A DNA stretch of 64,000 nt from Actinobacteria bacterium IMCC26207. Its GTDB lineage: Bacteria; Actinomycetota; Acidimicrobiia; Acidimicrobiales; Microtrichaceae. The DNA lies in the NCBI GenBank assembly GCA_001025035.1, contig LCZK01000001.1:25984-89983 (forward strand), given 5' to 3'. Below, one piece after another: positions 36,114 through 44,087 of the stretch. A model generated the notes under the pieces. The model was not told where the DNA came from, ran no database searches, and was given only the letters and a program-made list of their open reading frames with translations. The translations under genes and the position numbers were made by a program. Within the stretch, counting starts at the first letter, position 1. Every line of letters begins with the position of its first letter.

Positions 36114-38124
36114 TTCTGGTTCTGTGAGCGAGCCGACTAGCAACGCTCCTCGGGTGTTGTGGAGTCCAGTAGAGGATGCAGCAAGCAGTACTCAGATGGG
36201 TCGCTTTGCGGTTCGTTGCAGCGAGCAAACAGGGCTGGACCTTTCGGGATATGAGGATCTGTGGCGGTGGTCGGTCACTGATCTTGATGGTTTCTGGACC
36301 CAGATTCTGCAGTTCTTTGATGTGATCGTTGAAGGTGATCGTCAGCCCGTTCGCACCGGCGCAAGCATGTTTGAGACCAGATGGTTTCCGAACCTCCACC
36401 TGAACTATGCAGAGAACGCTCTGCGCGGTCCTAGCTCCAACACGGCCGGCTTTGAGGATGACCAGGCAGCAGTGCAGGCCGAGTCGCAACTATGGGGGGA
36501 ATGTTCACTGACCCGTGGCGAGTTGCGTACCCAGGTTGCTGCTTGTCAGCAGGGTTTGATCCAACTGGGTGTTGAGTCTGGAGATGTGGTGGCTGCCTAT
36601 CTCCCCAACTTGGCAGAGACCATTATTGGATTCTTGGCTTGCGCCGGTCTGGGAGCTACTTGGGCTTCCTGCGCTCCCGAGTTTGGGGTTCGAGCAGTCA
36701 TTGATCGCCTCTCGCAGCTCAATCCAAAGCTGCTGTTCGCAGTAGAGGGGTACGGGTACGGCGAGAAGTTGATTGACCGCAGCGCAGACCTTGAAGAGAT
36801 CCGCAGCGCGCTGAGTTCGCTTGAACACACCGTGGTGTTACCCGGGCCTGATGGACGTGTCAGCGCTCAAGCTATCGGCGCACAAGGCGTCTCGACTTGG
36901 CAGGAACTGTTGAGCACGGAAGGGGAGTTGATCACACGTCGAGTTCCGTTTCATCACCCCTTGTATGTGTTGTTCTCGAGTGGAACCACGGGCTTGCCAA
37001 AGCCAATTGTTCACGGCCACGGCGGCATACTCATCGAACATCTCAAGGCGCTGGGCTTGCATTCGGAACTCGGTCCCAAGGACGCCTTTTTTTGGTTCTC
37101 TACCACGGGCTGGATGATGTGGAACCTGCTGGTTTCTGGGCTGCTCGTTGGCTGCAAAGTGATCTGCTTTGATGGCGACCCCGTGCGGCCAGACCCGTCG
37201 ACCTTGTGGCAGGTGGCCGCTCGAACGGGAGCTACCTATTTTGGTTGTAGCGCCTCGTATCTGATGGCCGAGCGTGCTCGCGGAGTGGAGCCAACTGTTG
37301 AGCATGACCTGTCGAAGGTGAGCGCCGTTGGGTCAACTGGCTCTCCCTTGCCGGCCGCAGGATTCAACTGGGTTTCTGAGCAGTTTGGTCCGCATGTGCA
37401 GTTGAGTTCGAAGAGCGGTGGGACAGACCTGTGCACCGCTGTGGTTGGCACCGCACCGCTCGTGCCCGTCTGGGAGGGTGAGATCTCTTGTCGTTACCTA
37501 GGTGCTGCCGTTCAGGCTTTTGATGATCAGGGACTTCCCGTACTCCAGGCTCAGGGTGAACTCGTCATTACCCAACCCATGCCGTCGATGCCGGTTGCAT
37601 TTGCCGGCGACGAGGACCGCAGCAGGCTGAAGGCTGCGTACTACGAACAGTTCCCCGGAGTGTGGGCTCACGGAGATTGGATCACGATTACTGACCGAGG
37701 GTCCTGCGTGATTAGCGGCCGCTCCGATGCAACGCTCAATCGAGGTGGAGTGCGTCTTGGCACCTCGGAGTTCTATTCGGTGGTCGAGACGCTGCCCGAA
37801 ATTGCCGACAGTCTGGTGATCCACCTAGAAGACACAGATGGGGGATCGGGAAGCCTGTTGCTCTTCGTGGTGATGGCGCAGGGCAGTGTTCTTGACGCTG
37901 AACTGCGTGCACAGATTGCTGGCCATGTTCGAGCTTCGTTGTCGCCCCGGCACGTTCCCGACCAGATTTTGCAGATCTCGGTGGTGCCGCGCACCTTGTC
38001 GGGCAAAAAGGTCGAGGTTCCGGTCAAGCGAGTTCTTCGTGGTGCAGTTCCGAGCGATGTTGTCAGCTTGGATTCACTCACCGACAGGTTCTCGCTAGAT
38101 CAGTTCGTTGGCCTGATCGAGTAA
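36103..38124 (+). CDS. Acetoacetyl-CoA synthetase
   Basis: Activates acetoacetate to acetoacetyl-CoA with ATP. About 673 aa from ATG 36103 (MPSDSGSV); the open frame continues upstream to 36064 inside the previous gene. The adenylation loop is SSGTTGLPKPIVHGHGG, with the conserved TGWMMWNLLVSGLLVG and the C-terminal SGKKVEVPVKRVLRG carrying the acetylatable lysine. The N-terminal FFDVIVEGDRQPVR...WFPNLHLNYAENAL is typical of acetoacetyl- rather than acetyl-CoA synthetases. It overlaps the HMG-CoA lyase by 11 bp. Confidence 0.95.
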   Translation: MPSDSGSVSEPTSNAPRVLWSPVEDAASSTQMGRFAVRCSEQTGLDLSGYEDLWRWSVTDLDGFWTQILQFFDVIVEGDRQPVRTGASMFETRWFPNLHLNYAENALRGPSSNTAGFEDDQAAVQAESQLWGECSLTRGELRTQVAACQQGLIQLGVESGDVVAAYLPNLAETIIGFLACAGLGATWASCAPEFGVRAVIDRLSQLNPKLLFAVEGYGYGEKLIDRSADLEEIRSALSSLEHTVVLPGPDGRVSAQAIGAQGVSTWQELLSTEGELITRRVPFHHPLYVLFSSGTTGLPKPIVHGHGGILIEHLKALGLHSELGPKDAFFWFSTTGWMMWNLLVSGLLVGCKVICFDGDPVRPDPSTLWQVAARTGATYFGCSASYLMAERARGVEPTVEHDLSKVSAVGSTGSPLPAAGFNWVSEQFGPHVQLSSKSGGTDLCTAVVGTAPLVPVWEGEISCRYLGAAVQAFDDQGLPVLQAQGELVITQPMPSMPVAFAGDEDRSRLKAAYYEQFPGVWAHGDWITITDRGSCVISGRSDATLNRGGVRLGTSEFYSVVETLPEIADSLVIHLEDTDGGSGSLLLFVVMAQGSVLDAELRAQIAGHVRASLSPRHVPDQILQISVVPRTLSGKKVEVPVKRVLRGAVPSDVVSLDSLTDRFSLDQFVGLIE

Positions 38125-38197
38125 ATGGGCTGAGCTCAGACCAGAATCCGGGTCGAGCAGCCTGTTCCCGACCCAACCCCAGCCGCTGAACCTGATC

Positions 38198-38244
38198 CAA
38201 CTCGGATGATTGTGGTCGATAGTCGACCAAATACATCCGGGTTG
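38198..38244 (+). repeat. 47-bp dispersed palindrome, copy A
   Basis: A nested inverted repeat: outer arms CAACTCGGATG and CATCCGGGTTG, inner arms TGGTCGA and TCGACCA around the loop TAG. It is near-identical to 39648-39694 and 39720-39766. It lies between the convergent acetoacetyl-CoA synthetase and antiporter genes, filling a third of that 140-bp gap. It could act as a bidirectional terminator or be a REP-like mobile element. Confidence 0.9.
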
Positions 38245-38264
38245 TGGGTCAAGAAGGAGGTGGA

Positions 38265-39503
38265 CTAGTTGTCGCCGATTGGGCCGAGTGCTTCACTCTG
38301 CCCGGGAGGGACGGAGGTCTGCTCGGTCGGTTCGGCACCGTCGACTTTGCCGAGTACGGCGAATCCCAGCAGCGGAAAGATCAGGACTGACAACATGCCA
38401 GCGCCCACAAGCGCAGCCGCATTTCCGGGTCTCATCTGGCCGGATTCCAGACCGATTTGGGTGATCACCACAAGCAAGGGGAGCGCAGTGGCTTGTAGCA
38501 GGGCCAGCGCTGAGCGTTGTCGAACCGTGAGCTCTTTTCGGTAGAGGAACAGTGCGGGCACACCGCGGATGATCAGCATCATGACTAAGAACACCGGCAC
38601 CTTGAGCAGGGTGGACGGTGAGTTCAGTAACGAGTCCAGATCAAACTTCACGCCGCTCACGATGAAGAACACAGGGATGAGGAATCCAAACCCGATTGCT
38701 TCAAGTTTTGGTTCGAGCGCTTCCTCTTGTTCTTTAGTCAACGCGATTTTGGCGATGATGCCGGCTGCAAAGGCGCCGAGAAGATTGTCGAGTCCCAGAG
38801 TTGTGGCAAGCAGCACTAATCCGGTGAGCGTAAAGAGCAGAAGTCGCACGGGAAGTTGTGAGGATGTGGAAAGGTTCCGCCGCATCAGGTCGATCACAGC
38901 TGGAGGTTGTGGTCGACTAGCAATTGCTGCGACCGCTGCAGCAATTGCTGCAAACGCAAGGAGTAGGAGCAGTTCGCTACCGGGCTCTGACGGGCCGAGC
39001 AGAATCGTGATGGCAACGACCGGGCCGAATTCCCCGATTGCCCCGGCGGCCAAGATGTAGGCGCCAAAACTGCTCTGCAGCAGGCCGCGATCTCGCAGCA
39101 TGGGCATGAGCGTTCCGATAGCTGTTGTGGTCAGGGCGAGCCCAATGAGCAGACTCGAAATAACTAGGCCGCTCTGCGCAAGGCCTACCCCAACCGCTAG
39201 GGCGATCGCTAACGAGATTCCCCATCCGATTGCTCCGAGCTTGACCGGTTTTCCCTTCAACTTTGAGAAGTCGATTTCGTACCCGGCCATGAAGAACAGC
39301 ATCGCTAGGCCCAGCTGACTCAGCCCACCTAGGAATTGCTCCACCTCGACCCACCCAAGAACGGCCGGACCAATCAAGATGCCCAGCAGCAACTCAAAGA
39401 GCACGCTCGGAATTCGCCACTTTCGAAGCAGTTCAGCGAGGATCGGAGCGAGGACTGCCGCCGCAGTGATGATTAAGAGTGCCTGAGCGGCGGTTTGCTC
39501 CAT
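38265..39503 (-). CDS. Cation:proton antiporter (Kef/CPA2-like)
   Basis: A 412-aa membrane protein with about 12-13 helices. FELLLGILIGPAVLGWV at the N-terminus, MLFFMAGYEIDFSKL, GLALTTTAIGTLMP and FGFLIPVFFIVSGVKFDLDSLL are characteristic of the Na+/H+ or K+/H+ exchanger CPA2 group. There is no C-terminal RCK/TrkA-N domain; the tail is short and hydrophilic. Likely role: pH and monovalent cation homeostasis. It is flanked on both sides by the 47-bp palindromic repeats. Confidence 0.9.
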   Translation of the reverse strand: MEQTAAQALLIITAAAVLAPILAELLRKWRIPSVLFELLLGILIGPAVLGWVEVEQFLGGLSQLGLAMLFFMAGYEIDFSKLKGKPVKLGAIGWGISLAIALAVGVGLAQSGLVISSLLIGLALTTTAIGTLMPMLRDRGLLQSSFGAYILAAGAIGEFGPVVAITILLGPSEPGSELLLLLAFAAIAAAVAAIASRPQPPAVIDLMRRNLSTSSQLPVRLLLFTLTGLVLLATTLGLDNLLGAFAAGIIAKIALTKEQEEALEPKLEAIGFGFLIPVFFIVSGVKFDLDSLLNSPSTLLKVPVFLVMMLIIRGVPALFLYRKELTVRQRSALALLQATALPLLVVITQIGLESGQMRPGNAAALVGAGMLSVLIFPLLGFAVLGKVDGAEPTEQTSVPPGQSEALGPIGDN

Positions 39504-39551
39504 TGGGGCAGTCTAGGAAATTGCAGGTAGAGATCGGGTGAACCTGAACAT

Positions 39552-39624
39552 CGCTTGACTGAGTCTGCACACCGCTTGACTGAGCCTGCAAACCGCTCGA
39601 CTGAGTCTGCACGCCGCTTGACTG
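39552..39624 (+). repeat. 21-bp tandem repeat, 3.5 copies
   Basis: Units at 39552-39572, 39573-39593 and 39594-39614, with a partial copy at 39615-39624. All start CGCT(T/C)GACTGAG and differ from each other by 2-4 bases. The array lies in the 295-bp gap between the antiporter and arfB, next to two palindromic elements; nothing else coding is seen there. Confidence 0.9.
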
Positions 39625-39647
39625 CTGGGCGCAGTCGCACCTTGGGG

Positions 39648-39694
39648 CAACTCGGATGAATTTGGTCGATAGTCGACCAAAAACGTCCGGGTTG
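39648..39694 (+). repeat. 47-bp dispersed palindrome, copy B
   Basis: Same element as 38198-38244, with a 9-bp inner stem TTTGGTCGA/TCGACCAAA around TAG. The right outer arm reads CGTCCGGGTTG, which keeps pairing through G-T wobbles. It is separated from copy C by only 25 bp. Confidence 0.9.
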
Positions 39695-39719
39695 TGGGTC
39701 GCGCCGCCCGGTCCTGATC

Positions 39720-39766
39720 CAACTCGGATGAATTTGGTCGATAGTCGACCAGAAACATCCGGGTTG
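39720..39766 (+). repeat. 47-bp dispersed palindrome, copy C
   Basis: Third copy, sharing with copy A the upstream flank CCTGATC and the downstream TGGG. The right side runs into a GT-rich stretch of repeated GTGGGTT up to about 39787. It lies between the antiporter and the 3' end of arfB. Confidence 0.9.
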
Positions 39767-39798
39767 TGGGTTGTGGGTTGCGGGTTGGGCCGGTTGCG

Positions 39799-40215
39799 CT
39801 AGTCGTCTGATTGTGGCCGTCGCCGGTCCTGTTTTGTTTGCCCTCGCTGCTTTTTCGCATCGAGCCGACGCATCTTGGAGCCCTTGGTGGCTTTGGTCGG
39901 CCGTCTTGGTCGCACAGGCTTGAGCGCTGTACGCAGGCGAGCAGCTAGGCGCTCGCGAGCAAGTTGTCGATTGCGAAACTGCGAGCGCTCATCGTCCACG
40001 ACCACGCGCAGGTCTGATCCAAGTGCGCCAAGAAGCCGCTCTCGCTGAAACTCGCTGAGCGCTTGCGAGTCAGCAATATTGAATCGCAACTCCACGCGGG
40101 TGTGTGCCTTGTTGGCGTGTTGCCCGCCGGGTCCACCCGAGGTAGAGAATCGCTCGTCAATCTCGCCACCGGGAATGGTCAGGCCAGGTCGAACGGGCAG
40201 ATCCTCAGACGCCAT
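39799..40215 (-). CDS. arfB: Alternative ribosome-rescue factor ArfB (peptidyl-tRNA hydrolase, YaeJ-like)
   Basis: A 138-aa GGQ-type release factor without a codon-recognition domain. It frees stalled ribosomes on non-stop mRNA. The catalytic loop is STSGGPGGQHANKAHTRVEL, and the C-terminal tail (RRPTKATKGSKMRRLDAKKQRG) is the basic segment that enters the empty mRNA channel. It lies 3 bp downstream of the glutaredoxin-like gene, so the two are co-transcribed. Confidence 0.92.
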   Translation of the reverse strand: MASEDLPVRPGLTIPGGEIDERFSTSGGPGGQHANKAHTRVELRFNIADSQALSEFQRERLLGALGSDLRVVVDDERSQFRNRQLARERLAARLRTALKPVRPRRPTKATKGSKMRRLDAKKQRGQTKQDRRRPQSDD

Positions 40216-40218
40216 CGG

Positions 40219-40545
40219 TCAGCTAGATTCCGCTGGTAATAGATGCGGCGCATGATCGTTCACGGCCTGAAGAACCTGCGAGGCAGATGGGTTCACCATT
40301 GCGAAATCGGCAACGACAACCGTGGGTACGGTCTCGCTCCCACCCGTAATCTTGCGGACTGACTCGGCGGCCCGCGGGTCTTCCCAGATGTTGATCTCTA
40401 CTAGCGGAAGGTCAGACTTCTCGAGTTGAAACATGAGCGACGCGCAGTAACTGCATCCCGGTCGCCAGAAAAGAATCACGGCTTCGTCCGAGTTTGACTC
40501 GTCGGCGGAATCAACAGCGGCTGTTTGTTCGGTGGGCTCCTGCAC
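40219..40545 (-). CDS. Glutaredoxin-like / mycoredoxin-type protein
   Basis: A 108-aa thioredoxin-fold protein. A redox motif CSYC sits in AVILFWRPGCSYCASLM, and TVPTVVVADFAMVNPSA supplies the cis-Pro (TVP) and C-terminal helix. Actinobacterial mycoredoxins (CxYC) reduce mycothiol mixed disulfides, and this is the likeliest role. About 20 acidic residues precede the fold. The gene leads the short arfB operon. Confidence 0.88.
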   Translation of the reverse strand: MQEPTEQTAAVDSADESNSDEAVILFWRPGCSYCASLMFQLEKSDLPLVEINIWEDPRAAESVRKITGGSETVPTVVVADFAMVNPSASQVLQAVNDHAPHLLPAESS

Positions 40546-40566
40546 CCAGTAAAACTAGCGCTATCG

Positions 40567-42132
40567 CTAGCGAGGTTGAAGTTCCACTCGTTGTGTATCA
40601 GCAGGAACTTTCATGCGGGAAAGAATCTGCGTGGCTGACGAAGGTTGGCGGATCGTCCGTGGCGACCGGAATTCTACCGAGGTGCCACCGGGGGTGATCT
40701 CTGCTGTGGCATAGCCATGGCGTTCGGACTCGAAGAACCGAAGGTGATTGGGATTGACCATTCGAAGGTACGGCCGTGTTGAGTCGTCTGTGGGGTAGCC
40801 GTTCTCGTCAGCGTTATTTGACGTGACTGAACCAGTGCCGAACTCGGCAATGCGTGGAGTGGAGCGTGGGTCATCCACATCGGGTGCAATTTGCGCAGCC
40901 GAAAACACGTGGCTGTCCCCTGAGAACAACAACGTGTTGCGCACATTGTTCTGCTCAAGGTGATCAAGAATTGCTAGGCGCTCGGCCACGTAACCATCCC
41001 ATTGCGTGAGGTTGAGGTAAACCCCAGATCCTCGAGGTTGGCCCGGGAGATGGCCAAAGCTTCGCCACGGCCAAAACATCAGTTGGCTTCCAATTACCTT
41101 CCACTGTGCGCTCGACCCTGACAGGCCATTGAGTAGCCAGTCTCTCTGCTCGGCTCCGAGCATCGTTCGGTTTGGGTCCAAAATTTCTGGTCGTTCGGTA
41201 GTCGAAGTGCCAAGCGGGCCTTCTCCTTCGAGTGTCTGGTCTCTGAATGAGCGCTGATCTGTCATGAAAATTTCAGCCAGGTCACCCCATCGAAGGCTTC
41301 GATCGATGCGCCCGGGAAGGCGGGACCGAACTGGCAGATGCTCAAAGAATGCCGCAATAGCGCCGGTAGCTTGATTGTCGCCAGGCGCCGCCAGACCGTC
41401 GTGATTATCGAACACATTGATCATCGGGTAGGCAGCGTGGACAGCCTGCAAATCCGGGTCTGAGCGATACATGCGATATTTTGATCGGAACTGATCTTGG
41501 GTGACTGCCTGTTGAATTGGGTCATCTCGTCCGGGGACGTACACGCGATCGGCGTAGCCGCTTTCGTAGACATAATCTCCAAGACACAGAACCAGATCAA
41601 GGTCTGTCGATGGGTCTTCAGCAAGCCCAGCTAGATCGCTGTGCGCCGTGTAGAAACCGTGTGTATAGCGCTGACAGCTAAATGCTGCGAGTCGGAGCCG
41701 GTCGACTCCACCAACAGGCGAAGTACGTGTTCTGCCAATTGGGCTCGTCAGCCCGTCGTAGCGAAAGCGATACCAGTAGGTGGTGGCGGGCTGCAGGCCA
41801 GTCACATTGATAGTTACGCAGTGGTCCCGCTGAGCAGTTGCAAGAGCGGGCAGCTCTGCGATGATCTGACCAACACCAAACTGTGGAGAGGTTGAAACCT
41901 CGGTGGTGAGCAAGAGACCCTGACCGGTATCGCGCTCCGGATGCGCACGTGTCCATAGCAACACAGAGTCCGGTGTTGGATCGCCTGAGCCAACACCCGA
42001 TGGGTATGGTCCAGTCCCCTCAAAGAGTTCACCGGTCTGAACGGGGTAGGTGGGGTTCGGTCGAGGTGCGCAGCCCGCAGCTATTACTCCGCCTGCTATT
42101 CCCACTGATGCTAAAAACGCACGCCTTTGCAT
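40567..42132 (-). CDS. PhoD-like alkaline phosphatase/phosphodiesterase, exported lipoprotein
   Basis: 521 aa. The N-terminus MQRRAFLASVGIAGGVIAAGC combines a twin-arginine-like RR with a lipobox ending at Cys21, so Tat export and lipid anchoring are plausible. The PhoD N-terminal fibronectin-like domain follows (FPSGVGSGDPTPDSVLLWTR-like pattern), then the metallophosphatase part with CLGDYVYESGYAD, FDNHDGL and SGDSHVFSA. It probably releases phosphate from extracellular phosphodiesters, binding Fe and Ca. A following gap of about 110 bp separates it from the bio operon. Confidence 0.92.
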   Translation of the reverse strand: MQRRAFLASVGIAGGVIAAGCAPRPNPTYPVQTGELFEGTGPYPSGVGSGDPTPDSVLLWTRAHPERDTGQGLLLTTEVSTSPQFGVGQIIAELPALATAQRDHCVTINVTGLQPATTYWYRFRYDGLTSPIGRTRTSPVGGVDRLRLAAFSCQRYTHGFYTAHSDLAGLAEDPSTDLDLVLCLGDYVYESGYADRVYVPGRDDPIQQAVTQDQFRSKYRMYRSDPDLQAVHAAYPMINVFDNHDGLAAPGDNQATGAIAAFFEHLPVRSRLPGRIDRSLRWGDLAEIFMTDQRSFRDQTLEGEGPLGTSTTERPEILDPNRTMLGAEQRDWLLNGLSGSSAQWKVIGSQLMFWPWRSFGHLPGQPRGSGVYLNLTQWDGYVAERLAILDHLEQNNVRNTLLFSGDSHVFSAAQIAPDVDDPRSTPRIAEFGTGSVTSNNADENGYPTDDSTRPYLRMVNPNHLRFFESERHGYATAEITPGGTSVEFRSPRTIRQPSSATQILSRMKVPADTQRVELQPR

Positions 42133-42243
42133 GGAGATCCCCCTGTAGCTTTTCCCGAGCCAGTCTCTGAGGCTACTGAGCCTGAGTGAATTCGAGCTGT
42201 CGGTTATATGGCGGGAAGATGACGCTTGACTGCGGGCGGCTAA

Positions 42244-42966
42244 CTAGGTGGCTGGGGAAGTAGAGCCAACCACGCGAAGTAGTTCGTCAGCTAGTTGGCT
42301 GATTGAGGTGGTTGCATCAATCTGGCACCTTTGCTCGAGCCACATGCGATTGCGCTTATGTAACTCAGCAGTTGAGTCAAAGCGGTTCAAGAAGACGCTC
42401 ACCGGAGCAACTGCGGCGAGCGCTGCAACTGCAGGCCGTATCGCATTGATCGTGCCAAGGCCCGCATCTGCTACCAGAATGACCAGGTCCGGGGAGAGCA
42501 GTTTGGCTAGGTCTAAGCAGTCGCCGTCATGTGCGATGGGTGACCAGAGCCCACCTGCTAATTCAATACATCCCACCGGACAACCTGACTCGGCAGGCAG
42601 TGCAGAGAGATGGGTGGGTGTCCATGATGTAGAGAGTTCATCCGCAAGCTCAGCAATGGTGATGGCGCTGCGGCCAAGAGAATCGGCCGCCATCGGAGGT
42701 GCCATTTCGACTGGATAACAGCGGTGCTCGGGACAAACTCTGCGGGGGTCCTCACCCGAGGCTTGTGCAAGCAAGTCGGCGTCAGTGGTTGGGTCTTGAG
42801 GATGGAAGGACTGAGCGGGCTTGCGAACTTGCACATGGATCTGTCGAGTTCGCAGCTCTGTAATGAGTCGAGTTGCGACCCAGGTTTTGCCGATCTCAGT
42901 TGCCGTGCCAGCAATCAGCACAATGGAATCGGGCCGAGACGCGGTTGGGAAAGAGTCGTCTGTCAT
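42244..42966 (-). CDS. bioD: Dethiobiotin synthetase BioD
   Basis: A 240-aa ATP-dependent carboxylase that closes the ureido ring of biotin from DAPA and CO2. The P-loop AGTATEIGKTWV is at residues 19-30, with KPAQSF next and the later EDPRRVCPEHRCYPVEMAPPMAA. The usual PVVEGAGG segment appears in altered form as CIELAGGLWSPI, which is an odd deviation. Third gene of bioA-bioF-bioD; its start overlaps the bioF stop by 4 bp. No bioB is present in the window. Confidence 0.9.
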   Translation of the reverse strand: MTDDSFPTASRPDSIVLIAGTATEIGKTWVATRLITELRTRQIHVQVRKPAQSFHPQDPTTDADLLAQASGEDPRRVCPEHRCYPVEMAPPMAADSLGRSAITIAELADELSTSWTPTHLSALPAESGCPVGCIELAGGLWSPIAHDGDCLDLAKLLSPDLVILVADAGLGTINAIRPAVAALAAVAPVSVFLNRFDSTAELHKRNRMWLEQRCQIDATTSISQLADELLRVVGSTSPAT

Positions 42967-44087
42967 ATCTCAACTCCGAGTTCGGTAAGGGCCGCTGTCA
43001 AGCGAGCAAGATCGGATCTCTCATGGGCTGCTGATACTGCAATTCTCAGGCGACAAGTTCCTGGGGCGACTGTGGGCGGGCGGATGGCAGGCACAAGCAA
43101 GCCCCGAGCTAGCAGAGCGTGAGAAATCTCCATGGCGTGTTCTTCTGAGCCCAGCAGCACCGGCAGGATTGGAGACGGGTGACCCGGCCGCAACTGGTCG
43201 ATGTTGCTGCGCAACTTGGCACGCAATTCAGCGCCTTCTGCCGAGCAAAGAATCTGCAGGGCCGCATGCGCAGCAGCAACCTCGGCCGGCGCGTTTGCAG
43301 TGGTGAAGATGAACGACCTTGCTGTGTTGATGCAGAGGTCGACGAGTGACTGATCGGCAGCAAGAAATCCGCCGACTGCACCGAGTGTCTTTGACAGAGT
43401 GCCAACTATCACCGCAGATTTTGGTGTGGGTGGACCAAGGACAGCGTGAGCCGTGTCTACCAAGAGCAGCGCATCGGTAGCCTTGCAAAGCTGTTCAAGG
43501 TCGGCAAGAGGAGCCAGATCGCCGTCCATGGAGAACACCGCATCTGTTACGACTAGTGCCGGAGAATCCGGATGCTCTGCCATGAGCGAAGCCAAGTGAT
43601 CTAGATCGTTGTGCCGATAGACCTGAACCTGTGACCGGGCGGCGCGTATTCCATCGATAATCGACGCGTGATTGAGTTCGTCCGAATAGACCACGCAGCC
43701 AGGCGATGAGGCGGCGGTAGTGAGCGCGCCGATGACACCCATATTTGCCTGAAACCCTGTCGGGAAAAGCAGTGCTGACTCTCGCTCTGTCCACACAGCA
43801 AGAGCGGCTTCCATCTGATCATGAATGGCCCGGCTGCCCACGATCAACCTGGCAGACCCGGACCCCGCCCCATAGTCGCCCAGAGCCAGTTGGGCGGCTT
43901 GGACAACTCGCTGATGCTGACTCAACCCCAGGTAGTCATTCGAGGAAAAGCTCACAACTGCTTGGCCTGTTGAACGGATCGCAGTGACAGCGTGGCCAGA
44001 GTCAAGGGTGCGGATACTTCGCCACCGACCTGCCGCATGCGTAGCAGCATTACGCTGAGCAATGAGTTCCTGCCAGCGGTCACTCAT
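42963..44087 (-). CDS. bioF: 8-amino-7-oxononanoate synthase BioF
   Basis: PLP enzyme condensing pimeloyl-thioester with alanine in biotin synthesis. Motifs: SFSSNDYLGLSQH, GAGSGSARLIVGS, DELNHASIIDG, DAVFSMDGDLAPL and the PLP-lysine region GTLSKTLGAVGG. The open frame goes up to 44174, but ATG 44087 (MSDRWQELIAQ) overlaps the bioA stop in an ATGAGTGA junction and gives a normal 374-aa protein. Translation is probably coupled to bioA. Confidence 0.94.
   Translation of the reverse strand: MSDRWQELIAQRNAATHAAGRWRSIRTLDSGHAVTAIRSTGQAVVSFSSNDYLGLSQHQRVVQAAQLALGDYGAGSGSARLIVGSRAIHDQMEAALAVWTERESALLFPTGFQANMGVIGALTTAASSPGCVVYSDELNHASIIDGIRAARSQVQVYRHNDLDHLASLMAEHPDSPALVVTDAVFSMDGDLAPLADLEQLCKATDALLLVDTAHAVLGPPTPKSAVIVGTLSKTLGAVGGFLAADQSLVDLCINTARSFIFTTANAPAEVAAAHAALQILCSAEGAELRAKLRSNIDQLRPGHPSPILPVLLGSEEHAMEISHALLARGLLVPAIRPPTVAPGTCRLRIAVSAAHERSDLARLTAALTELGVEI

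Noticed and set aside
38197..39787. CRISPR array interpretation of the repeats near 38.2-39.8 kb
   Set aside because: Repeat spacing is irregular, there are no unique spacers of constant length and no cas genes; the units are palindromic elements and a contiguous tandem array.
39513..39860. A minus-strand open frame with repeated TRxFLVDYRPNSSEL-type segments
   Set aside because: The repeated peptide is only the translation of the 47-bp palindromes and the 21-bp tandem array; no start signal, and it overlaps the end of arfB.
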